A stretch of DNA of 64,000 bases, from NCBI GenBank assembly GCA_902518075.1, contig CABYEX010000001.1, positions 25,594-89,593 on the forward strand. The letters run 5' to 3'. The notes under the pieces are model-generated. The model made no database searches. It was not told the origin of the DNA and worked only from the letters and a program-made list of their open reading frames with translations. The stretch is from Halieaceae bacterium. Lineage in GTDB: Bacteria; Pseudomonadota; Gammaproteobacteria; Pseudomonadales; Halieaceae. A program made the translations under genes and the position numbers. Within the stretch, counting starts at the first letter, position 1. Each line of letters starts with the position of its first letter. Positions 1 through 6,977 of this stretch are shown piece by piece.

Positions 1-663
1 GAATATGTTTTTGTCTGGGTGCCCGGTGTGGGTGAAAAACCCTTTTCCTGCCTGACCCATAACCCGGTACGTTTGGCGGTAATCAATGTCGGGCAGTTCA
101 CCGACCATTGCTACCAACTCTCACCGGGTGACGCGGTGTATCTGCGCGGCCCGCACGGCGTTGCTGTCACACCGCCGAAAGATGCCCACATAGTGTGTGT
201 CGCTGGCGGTACCGGTCTGGCCGCGGTGTATCAGATTGCCGAGGACTTCGGCAGCCACTACAACCCGGTCGACATTTTTGTGGGCGCCCGTTCGGCGAAT
301 CGACTCTACTTCCGTGACGAATGTGAGGGCGTTGCCCGCGTCACCATCGCCACCGATGACGGCAGTGCTGGCTTTGAGGGCCGGGTGAGCGACGCATTGG
401 CAGACTTTCTTACTGACCAGCCCGCTGAGGAGCTTGCCAAGATGCTGTTTTATAACTGTGGGCCTGCCCCCATGATTCATGCGAGCGAGGCGGTTCAAAA
501 AGAGGTTGTCTCCTCGGATCGTATCTTCAGCGCCATCGACTACATGACCAAGTGCGGGGTCGGTATCTGTGGCGCCTGTGCCTCGCCTGACGGGCGCCGG
601 ATCTGCGTGGATGGGCCCTTTATCACAGATGGTTTGGTCTATAACCGCGCGGCATCGTGCTGA
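1..663 (+). CDS. PyrK-like dihydroorotate dehydrogenase electron-transfer subunit (5' partial)
   Basis: The reading frame is open from base 1 and begins inside the FAD-binding domain (EYVFVWVPGVGEKPFS, typical of the PyrK family), so the true start lies before the window; the GTG at 19 is internal. A nucleotide-binding stretch (VAGGTGLAAVY) follows. Near the C-terminus there is a 2Fe-2S ligand set C-x4-C-x2-C-x8-C at residues 185, 190, 193 and 202 counted from base 1. Such proteins pass electrons between NAD(P)H, FAD and an iron-sulfur cluster to a partner dehydrogenase. In PyrK the partner is PyrD type 1B; here the partner would be upstream and cannot be seen, so a role with another flavoenzyme is possible. 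Confidence 0.87.
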   Translation, partial: EYVFVWVPGVGEKPFSCLTHNPVRLAVINVGQFTDHCYQLSPGDAVYLRGPHGVAVTPPKDAHIVCVAGGTGLAAVYQIAEDFGSHYNPVDIFVGARSANRLYFRDECEGVARVTIATDDGSAGFEGRVSDALADFLTDQPAEELAKMLFYNCGPAPMIHASEAVQKEVVSSDRIFSAIDYMTKCGVGICGACASPDGRRICVDGPFITDGLVYNRAASC

Positions 664-819
664 AAAACAGCCTTCGCGGCCGGCATTTGGGCCCAGCGCC
701 CCGGCACACTCTGCCCTCGCAAGGAGCTATAGCTGACAAGCTCCTCCAGGCAGTTGACTGAAGGGCAAATCGCATCATCATGCGCTCACAAAATTTCCCG
801 GGAGACGGAGCTCATCGGA

Positions 820-1265
820 ATGAAAGAAAACCTTCTACAACAAGAAAATCTGACTTGGGCACATTACTCAGAGGACGCGGATTACTTGTTCCCCGTCAGT
901 TACTGGGGCCCATTTTGGATATTGATGACGCGGGTCATATAAATGTGCTGTAACGCTGGGATCCCGAGCACTTCTGTCATTTTCATCGGCATCTCTGCGC
1001 CACCACCTCCCTCGTTCTCGAGAGAGAGTTGTACGTGAAAACCTTCGAAAATGGCGAACTGGGCGACACCACCATCAGGCGCGTCGGGGACTACGCCAAA
1101 AAACCCCCGGGTGACGTGCACATGGAACAAGGCGGACCCGACGGAGCGCTGGTAGTGTTTGAGCTGTGCGCGCCCGACGGTCAGTTGACCGAACAGCTGG
1201 AAAAGAAAGGCAACACAGTGCGCACCCTGACAACCGGTCAACTGCGAGGCTTTTTCAGAAAATAG
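820..1265 (+). pseudogene. Decayed cupin-domain gene (frameshift plus nonsense)
   Basis: A plausible start is the ATG at 820, with GGAG about 9 bases upstream, encoding MKENLLQQENLTWAHYSED in frame 1. Near 900-915 the similarity moves to frame 3, which reads LGPILDIDDAGHINVL, hits TAA at 951-953, and then continues RWDPEHFCHFHRHLCATT and onward to the stop at 1263-1265. The H-x-H-R-H cluster followed by TTSLVLE is the first cupin metal-binding motif, and the distal part (GDVHMEQGGPDGALVVFEL) carries the second. Together these resemble a ChrR/dihydroxyacetophenone-dioxygenase type cupin of about 140 residues. At least one frameshift and one stop interrupt it, so it is probably inactive. A sequencing error is the alternative. 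Confidence 0.6.
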
Positions 1266-1458
1266 CGTGCATCAGCCTGAAAATGCTGACGCTACTGATT
1301 CCTGTGCAATTGCTGTTCGTCGCTGACCACTGACCTCTATGACGCAGGCGAACCTGACGAAGCTGTGAGGACAACACACCTAAAGCGCAGGTGCCGAAGA
1401 TCCGACACCGACCCCAACTCGTAACGGCTATACATTTTCCCCAGTGGTGTGCCTTGTT

Positions 1459-2145
1459 ATGCGCCTCGCCCTCACCAGCAGCCGTCATTGCCCCGCAATT
1501 GCGAAGCACTCCGTGCAACGCTTTTCAGACGCGCGCCGTCCCCTAGGACGTCTCGCGATTTTGAGCCGCAGATTTGCCGTACTCGGCGTGCTCGCAGGGT
1601 TCACGGCTTGCGGCAGTGCTTCTATAGATGACTATCAGACGCGCGAGCCTGCCTTCTCACCCGAGGACTTTTTCAATGGTGCGTTGACAGCGCATGGCGT
1701 GGTGAAAGATTTTTCCGGTACCGCGATCCGCCACTTCAGGGCCGACATCATCGGCTGTTGGTCAGAAGGGGTCGGGACACTGGATGAGGACTTTGTTTTT
1801 GACAATGGTGAACAACAGAAACGCGTCTGGACACTCACACCCAACGGCAGTCAAACCTACGTTGGCACTGCCGGTGACGTGGTCGGCGAGGGTTTCGCCC
1901 GCTGGCAAGGTAACGCGATGTTCCTCGACTACACCCTGCGCATCGAACTGGAAAACGGCCCAATCGATGTGAGGATCGACGACAGGATGTACCGAGTCAG
2001 CGACAACGTAGTAGTTAACGAATCGAAGATGCGCAAATATGGTTTTGGAGTAGGCGAAATCCTGCTGACGATCATTCGCTATCCCGATCAGGCTGCCGAC
2101 TGTCCAAACGCGCAAAGCCCCAGTCGAAACCGAGGCTCTCCGTAA
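1459..2145 (+). CDS. DUF3833-family lipoprotein
   Basis: The mature part (FSPEDFFNGALTAHGVVKDF, TLDEDFVFDNGEQQKRVW, DDRMYRVSDNVVVNESKMRK) matches the pattern of DUF3833 proteins. These are small lipocalin-like lipoproteins of unknown function, common in Proteobacteria. A hydrophobic stretch ends in LAGFTAC, a tolerable lipobox, which predicts membrane anchoring. The ATG at 1459 leaves an unusually long n-region. The in-frame TTG at 1561, preceded by AGGA, would give a textbook 17-residue lipoprotein signal, so the real start may be there. It stands alone between the cupin remnant and a convergent gene. Confidence 0.72.
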   Translation: MRLALTSSRHCPAIAKHSVQRFSDARRPLGRLAILSRRFAVLGVLAGFTACGSASIDDYQTREPAFSPEDFFNGALTAHGVVKDFSGTAIRHFRADIIGCWSEGVGTLDEDFVFDNGEQQKRVWTLTPNGSQTYVGTAGDVVGEGFARWQGNAMFLDYTLRIELENGPIDVRIDDRMYRVSDNVVVNESKMRKYGFGVGEILLTIIRYPDQAADCPNAQSPSRNRGSP

Positions 2146-2172
2146 ATCAGATTACCCAGAACTAAAACGCTA

Positions 2173-2910
2173 TTACTGCGACACCATCATGTGTGAACGA
2201 TGCAGATCAACACTGCAGTTGCCTGGCTCTGTGTAACCAGCTTCGGTTAAGAGCTTTCCTGTTGAACCATCACGCGAATGATCCATCAGCTTCGCCATAT
2301 CCTCAGGCGTACCGGTCACCATGGCTCCGTAATCAAAACCGGGATTACCGAAGCCCGGAGTAAACATGTAGCTGCCAACGGTGCTGCCGATTTGCTCATT
2401 TTGAGTACTATTCACAGCCTTTCGGTAGGCCATAGCGTTTGCAAGGGTGTTACCGGGTTTCAACTCGCAAACACGAATGTATAAAGGCTTAACAGGTGCA
2501 TCTGGAGCAGGCTCTCCAGCTTGCATAAAGCCAGCTAAATCTGGCCGACCACAGGTCACCAGCTTATTTATCTTTGCGCCAACCTTTCCGCCATGCTCAC
2601 GCCAAGCCGCATCAGCAGCGAAGTAATCACCCCAGGTCGGGAAATAGTTCACCCATCTAACATCGGCATCGCCGTATGGCGGACTTACAGCAACGGCCTC
2701 CCACAAGAAAGTAGTCATGTTCAAGTCATATTTGGCTACGAGGTCCGCAAAGTCACTGGAACCCAGCGCAGCAACATCGTCTGCAGTGAAACCGGCATTA
2801 AGTGTGCATTCATAGACCTCTGCGACCATCGGCTCTGGCTCTTCATGATGCGCAGCAAAGCTACCCGTGGACAGCAAGATGCATAGCAAAGACACAATCG
2901 TTCGGTACAT
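2173..2910 (-). CDS. Secreted four-cysteine protein, paralogue of the 4246-5004 product
   Basis: The 245-residue product has an N-terminal signal peptide (MYRTIVSLLCILLSTGSFAA) and four cysteines in the contexts YECTL, TCGRP, VCELK and NCSVD. It appears built from two similar halves, each starting with a Y/V-x-C strand followed by a helix. This is how tandem dimeric alpha-beta barrel (NIPSNAP-like) domains look, but I cannot assign a family with certainty. The product at 4246-5004 has the same length, order and cysteine positions. An AGGGGAT ribosome-binding site precedes the ATG. Function is unknown; an exported, probably periplasmic protein with two disulfides is the most that can be said. 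Confidence 0.75.
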   Translation of the reverse strand: MYRTIVSLLCILLSTGSFAAHHEEPEPMVAEVYECTLNAGFTADDVAALGSSDFADLVAKYDLNMTTFLWEAVAVSPPYGDADVRWVNYFPTWGDYFAADAAWREHGGKVGAKINKLVTCGRPDLAGFMQAGEPAPDAPVKPLYIRVCELKPGNTLANAMAYRKAVNSTQNEQIGSTVGSYMFTPGFGNPGFDYGAMVTGTPEDMAKLMDHSRDGSTGKLLTEAGYTEPGNCSVDLHRSHMMVSQ

Positions 2911-3235
2911 ATTTATAATCCCCTGTTTGCTCTTAATTTAATGAAGCTCTCGTAGCTGATGCTGAGATTAAGAAAAATAACTTACAGAAGTCAGTCCGAC
3001 AGGCGTCATATTTTTGTCTATTACCGTTGCGTTTATGCAACGAAAACAAGAGTTTGATTCCCTATTTTTAAACTAAAGGGTTTTTTTAAAGGACTTAAAG
3101 AAGGGGTGATGCCGGATATACCTTCACTACGACAGGAGGCTTGTCGCAGTGGATCCTGCACTATACCTTCTCTGGGAAACAGCGATGTTTGCGTGAAACA
3201 AAGTCAAACAACGAACAAAGGATGGCGGGGACACT
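2911..3235. promoter_or_regulatory. Divergent intergenic region with a TTGC-N6-GCAA dyad
   Basis: This A/T-rich 325-bp gap separates the minus-strand secreted protein gene from the plus-strand SDR gene and must hold both promoters. It contains a perfect inverted repeat at 3025-3042, CGTTGC, six bases, GCAACG, of operator size. No regulator gene adjoins it, so the binding protein is unknown. No open frame here looks coding. Confidence 0.35.
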
Positions 3236-4003
3236 ATGAGAATGAAGGAAAAAGTTGTCTTAATAACTGGCGCAACAGGTGAGATTGGCACGGCGATGAC
3301 ACAACAATTTCTCGCTGAGGGGGCCTCAGTATGTATTACTGGCCGTTCAGCCAAAAAGCTTGCAGACATAAATGAATCCGTAGGCGCCGGAGTGAAACTG
3401 ACAACTTGTTTGGTAGATGCTTTAGACGAGGCCGCAGTTTTGTCATCCGTGGAGTGGTGTGTTGCAGAATTTGGCGGCATCGATGCGATCATCGCGAATG
3501 CAGGGACAGAGGGGAAAGTCCAGCCTCTGGAAATGTATTCAGTCGAGGAATTCAACGAAACCCTTCTCGTCAACGTTACAGGCGTATGGCTTTACTTGAA
3601 ACATGGACTTCCCCCAATGCGTGCGAGGGGAAGTGGTAGTTTTGTGGCGGTATCCTCGGGTGCGGGCACAGTTGGTTTCCCTGGCTTGTGTCCCTATGCA
3701 GCGAGTAAACATGCGGTGAATGGGTTAGTCAGAACGGCCTGCCTAGAAAATGCGGGCTTCGGTATCAGAGTTAATGCGCTAGCACCGGGACCTACAGACA
3801 CGCGAATGATGGAATCTGTTGGATCACAAGCTAACTCTGAGGACCCTGCGGCTTTTAAGAACGCTGTCATATCCACAATTCCAATGCAGCGTTACGGAAA
3901 CGTAGACGAGATTGCGAAACTTGCGGTTTTTTTGGCATCAGAAGACTCGTCTTTTTGTAACGGTGGAGTCTACATGGCCGACGGCGGGTTCACAGCAGCA
4001 TGA
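3236..4003 (+). CDS. SDR-family NAD(P)-dependent oxidoreductase
   Basis: This is a classical short-chain dehydrogenase of 255 residues. The dinucleotide-binding motif TGATGEIG lies near residues 11-18, NAG appears in IIANAG, and the catalytic serine sits in VSSGAG with YAASK as the Y-x3-K pair. It ends in the usual MADGGFTAA-like tail. GRS after the second strand suggests NADP preference, but this is weak. It is closely related in every block to the SDR at 47162-47926, in the split-dikinase module, including the shared ending SSFCNGGVY / ASFCTGGVY. The substrate cannot be deduced. It is transcribed towards the secreted protein gene at 4246, with repeat H1 between them. Confidence 0.9.
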   Translation: MRMKEKVVLITGATGEIGTAMTQQFLAEGASVCITGRSAKKLADINESVGAGVKLTTCLVDALDEAAVLSSVEWCVAEFGGIDAIIANAGTEGKVQPLEMYSVEEFNETLLVNVTGVWLYLKHGLPPMRARGSGSFVAVSSGAGTVGFPGLCPYAASKHAVNGLVRTACLENAGFGIRVNALAPGPTDTRMMESVGSQANSEDPAAFKNAVISTIPMQRYGNVDEIAKLAVFLASEDSSFCNGGVYMADGGFTAA

Positions 4004-4040
4004 ATGCGTTACCGTGGAAACAGCGCATTGCTAATCAAAT

Positions 4041-4090
4041 GCCTGGGCGGTAACCATCACAATCACAACGGCGGTTAGCCGTCCGCCCGA
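4041..4090 (+). repeat. Hairpin repeat H1
   Basis: First of four copies of an interspersed motif that begins GGGCGGTAACCATCACAATC and ends CGGTTAGCC. GGGCGG (4045-4050) and TAACC (4051-4055) pair with GGTTA (4073-4077) and CCGCCC (4083-4088), leaving a five-base bulge and a loop of about 17 bases. It lies between the SDR gene and the secreted protein gene. There is no T-run, so it is not a simple terminator. Confidence 0.75.
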
Positions 4091-4245
4091 CAGGTGGTTT
4101 GTCTCCAGCATGCACGCGGATAATTTAGGCTGTCACGAAAACTTTATTCACTTTGAGAGGTTGCGTGATAGTTTAGTTGACGGATGTCCTTGCTCCCTAG
4201 CAGCAGAAGGGCAATTAGCTAAGTAAGAAAGAGAGGTAACCTTTG

Positions 4246-5004
4246 ATGGTCAAATCAGTACTACAGTTTTTTTTAGTCTTAAGTGCCTTAATGGCTACTC
4301 AGTTGGGTAAAGCGGACAATCATGCGGCGATGCCTGCTTATGGCGGCGTGGAGGTTTATGCATGTGACTTTGCAGAAGGCAAAGACATGGATGACCTGAT
4401 GCAAGTTGCGAAGAAATGGGATAAATGGGCAAAAAAAAATCACTCAAAGGCGTACGCCGGGCATGTTCTAACGCCCTTTTTCTCTGATGGATCTGATGCT
4501 GGCGTTTATTGGGTTGGATTCTCTGATAGCTTCTCTGACCAAGGTATCGTTCTTGAAGAGTGGTTAGAAAAAGGTGGCGACCTCCAAAAAGAGTTTGACT
4601 CAGTTATTCCATGCAACTCTCACTCACAGCTCGCCTGGGTAAGAGTCAGGGATGTTGCGGAAGCTCCGTTAAGCACTGGTGTAGTTGATTTTGCAGGTTG
4701 CTCGTGGTTACCCGAAGCCACCCAAGAAAAAATGGCAGCTGCGGACGCGGAAATGAACAAGTTCCTTGATCAAGTTGGAATCACCGCTCGCATTTATAGA
4801 TGGTACCCGATGCAAGGCAATCCGGCCGACGGTTTGGATTTCTATCAAGCACGATGGCATGACTCACTCGCAGCAAAGGGCAGCGATAATGATCTGTATG
4901 TTAGAAACGGCGGCGTGCAGTTGGAGAATAAGCTCTATGATCCAGTCATGAAGTGTTTTGGTGGTCCGTCCGCCCTCTACACCGCAGTTGGAGGTTCGGA
5001 GTAA
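4246..5004 (+). CDS. Secreted four-cysteine protein, paralogue of the 2173-2910 product
   Basis: The 252-residue product begins with a signal peptide (MVKSVLQFFLVLSALMATQLG). It carries cysteines in YACDF, PCNSH, GCSWL and KCFGG, which align with the four cysteines of the 2173-2910 product. Both proteins show a tandem-domain layout with conserved spacing, so they are paralogues of one family. The ATG at 4246 follows AGAGG by about nine bases; the TTG just before it is less likely. A strong terminator follows the stop codon, so it is probably monocistronic. I do not recognise a named function. Confidence 0.78.
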   Translation: MVKSVLQFFLVLSALMATQLGKADNHAAMPAYGGVEVYACDFAEGKDMDDLMQVAKKWDKWAKKNHSKAYAGHVLTPFFSDGSDAGVYWVGFSDSFSDQGIVLEEWLEKGGDLQKEFDSVIPCNSHSQLAWVRVRDVAEAPLSTGVVDFAGCSWLPEATQEKMAAADAEMNKFLDQVGITARIYRWYPMQGNPADGLDFYQARWHDSLAAKGSDNDLYVRNGGVQLENKLYDPVMKCFGGPSALYTAVGGSE

Positions 5005-5011
5005 AATACGT

Positions 5012-5046
5012 CCATCCCTTTCGTTTTTTCGGGAGGGATGTTTTTT
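5012..5046 (+). terminator. Rho-independent terminator after the secreted protein gene
   Basis: CATCCCT (5013-5019) and AGGGATG (5034-5040) form a stem followed directly by TTTTTT at 5041-5046, eight bases after the stop codon. Confidence 0.88.
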
Positions 5047-5096
5047 CGCAGGGAATCACTTTCTAAGGTATCTGCCCCGCAACGATGTCCACAAAT

Positions 5097-5483
5097 TCAC
5101 TGACTGAAGTTCAATTCGACGCCGTTTCCGACAGGATCAGTTACTTCTATCTGGGTAAAAACTCCGCCACCCAAATTGAAATCTCGGCGCGTATACAACA
5201 CGTGTAGATTTTTAAGTTTGTTAATAAACGCCTCTAAGCCGACGCACGAAAATGCGACGTGGTCGAGGTACCCCTTTTCAAATTTTGGAGTCTCTGCGAT
5301 GACGTTCCATTCCATCAAATGCAAAACGGGTGAGTCTTCCAAATAAAGCCAATAACCATGAATCGGCAAATCTGGTCTAAAACCCTCAGTAAGACCGATG
5401 ACCTCTAGGTAAAAATTCCTCACATCCTCCAACACAGGCCTCGGCGCGCGTATGTTGAAGTGGTTGAAGGCTAAAACACCCAT
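5097..5483 (-). CDS. VOC-family (glyoxalase-fold) protein
   Basis: The 128-residue single-module vicinal oxygen chelate protein has the canonical paired beta-alpha-beta3 units. The first begins AFNHFNIRAP and continues FYLEVIGL. The second begins YLDHVAFSC and ends DPVGNGVELNF. Candidate metal ligands are the histidines in NHFNI and DHVAF, with a glutamate in VELNF. The family includes glyoxalases, fosfomycin-type thiol transferases and extradiol dioxygenases, and the sequence alone does not choose between them. It lies between a terminator and repeat H2 and is not clearly in an operon. Confidence 0.85.
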   Translation of the reverse strand: MGVLAFNHFNIRAPRPVLEDVRNFYLEVIGLTEGFRPDLPIHGYWLYLEDSPVLHLMEWNVIAETPKFEKGYLDHVAFSCVGLEAFINKLKNLHVLYTRRDFNLGGGVFTQIEVTDPVGNGVELNFSQ

Positions 5484-5540
5484 GCGAGGCCCAGTGGGTC
5501 AGTCATACGACATTACCGTACTGATCCGAGCGCTTTTTTT

Positions 5541-5615
5541 CAATTCCACTCCCTAATGTATCTGGGCGGTAACCATCACAATCACAACGAAGGTTAGCCC
5601 CCCCCGGGGGGGGGC
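5541..5615 (+). repeat. Hairpin repeat H2 with C8G9 palindrome
   Basis: Second copy. The core at 5564-5597 is nearly identical to H1. Its upstream flank, CAATTCCACTCCCTAATGTA, recurs almost exactly before H3. The right arm runs into eight C and nine G residues (5598-5614), a perfect homopolymer palindrome. Confidence 0.75.
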
Positions 5616-5688
5616 TGCGTATATGTAGGAAAAAGTCTGCGTCACCCGAAACAATTGGGGTCGCCACTTCTGGTATGCGACTCCAATT

Positions 5689-6750
5689 TCAACGGCGGGC
5701 TTGCAAAACTAAATTATTATCCGTTTCCGCCGCAAGATTCACGTCCGAAAAGCCCGCTGACGAGAGCAATTCCATTAGCCTTTTTGGTCCCGCCTGAGGC
5801 CCTAACCCCAAACCAACCGGCTGTGCTTTTGAGGCGGGGACGCAAACCAAAGTACCAAATCCATAGAACATTCCGGCGCCGGGGTTATTCTCAATGTTAT
5901 TTTGTAAGCCATCTAATGCCATCGGCTCTACTACCATAAAGGTCCCGTCATCTGTCAGCTTCTCCCGTATTGCTTTAGCAACACCAACGGGATCTCCCAT
6001 GTCATGCCAGGCATCAAAAATACACGCCAGATCGTAACCTTCGTTACTTACGTCTGCTGCATCTGCGACGAAGAATTCCACATTTTTTAAACCTTGCGAT
6101 TCTGCCCTTTTTCGAGCCTCCTCTATTGAGGGCGCGTGGAAATCGTATGCATGTATGATTGAGTTTGGGAAATTTTCTGCCATCAAAATCGAAGAGGTGC
6201 CGAGCCCGCAACCGATATCAGCTATTTTTGCTCCGTTCCTTAGCTTTTCTTCAACTCCCTCTAGCGCAGGAATCCACTCTTCTAACAAATGAGTTGCATA
6301 CGCGGGGCGAAAAAATCTTTCTGTCCCACAGAAACAACACTCATGATGCTCGCCCCAGGGCCTTCCCCTCCCTGTTTTGAAGACATCAATTGCGATATCT
6401 TGGTTTACAAATTGACCAACAACTCCCTGTATTAATCCTTGAATGCAGGTCGGCTCGTTTTCTCTTGCAAATACCGCTGCCTGCTCAGGCGATAAACTGA
6501 ATAACTGACGATCGTCGTCATATGTAACGTAACCTCTGGCAGCGTTAGAGGACAGCCACTCCAACAGGTAGCGCTCATCAACTTGCGATTCAATGGCTAT
6601 GCTTGAAACCGTCGCGGGTCCCAGTCTATCCATGGCTCGATAAACACCAGTTTGGTCTCCAAGATAGGACATCATGATTGCGACTGACCCAGCCACATCA
6701 TTAAAAACGCTACCAAACAACTCCATTACTTTTCCATGATCAGCACTCAT
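5689..6750 (-). CDS. Class I SAM-dependent methyltransferase with N-terminal winged helix
   Basis: The product is 353 residues from the ATG at 6750, which has AGAAGGA at ideal spacing; an upstream in-frame ATG at 6801 lacks one. The first 100 or so residues resemble the winged-helix/dimerisation domain of small-molecule methyltransferases (VSSIAIESQVDERYLLEWL). They are followed by motif I ADIGCGLGTSSI, the acidic end of strand 2 (HAYDF), VADAADVS and FDAWHDMGDP. This is the Rv2258c-like group of class I methyltransferases, which act on small molecules or unknown acceptors. A CCFCG cluster in the middle is worth noting as a possible metal site. It is flanked by repeats H2 and H3. Confidence 0.86.
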   Translation of the reverse strand: MSADHGKVMELFGSVFNDVAGSVAIMMSYLGDQTGVYRAMDRLGPATVSSIAIESQVDERYLLEWLSSNAARGYVTYDDDRQLFSLSPEQAAVFARENEPTCIQGLIQGVVGQFVNQDIAIDVFKTGRGRPWGEHHECCFCGTERFFRPAYATHLLEEWIPALEGVEEKLRNGAKIADIGCGLGTSSILMAENFPNSIIHAYDFHAPSIEEARKRAESQGLKNVEFFVADAADVSNEGYDLACIFDAWHDMGDPVGVAKAIREKLTDDGTFMVVEPMALDGLQNNIENNPGAGMFYGFGTLVCVPASKAQPVGLGLGPQAGPKRLMELLSSAGFSDVNLAAETDNNLVLQARR

Positions 6751-6811
6751 ATCTTTTCCTTCTTTTTTGTTAAGCCAGTCGGTTGAGTTTGGGCCAAACA
6801 TGGGCGGTGGG

Positions 6812-6880
6812 CAATTCCACCCCCTAATGTATCTGGGCGGTAATCATCACGATTACAAAAGCAGTTAGACCCCCCAGGTA
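6812..6880 (+). repeat. Hairpin repeat H3
   Basis: Third copy, more diverged. CTGGGCGGTAA (6833-6843) pairs with TTA at 6865-6867 and CCCCCCAG at 6870-6877 with one C-C mismatch. The flank before it matches the flank of H2. It sits between the methyltransferase start and the end of the TPR-sulfotransferase gene. Confidence 0.7.
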
Positions 6881-6977
6881 CCCCATGTACTCTGACATGA
6901 CCTCTCACATTGAGATAACTCTCTGGTAACGTTTTTGGGGGTTACAGGTGGTTGCGCAAGCGGTGGGTGTTACTTAA

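Noticed and set aside
754..942. Short independent gene
   Set aside because: Its C-terminal part is the wrong frame of the cupin remnant; the better start is at 820.
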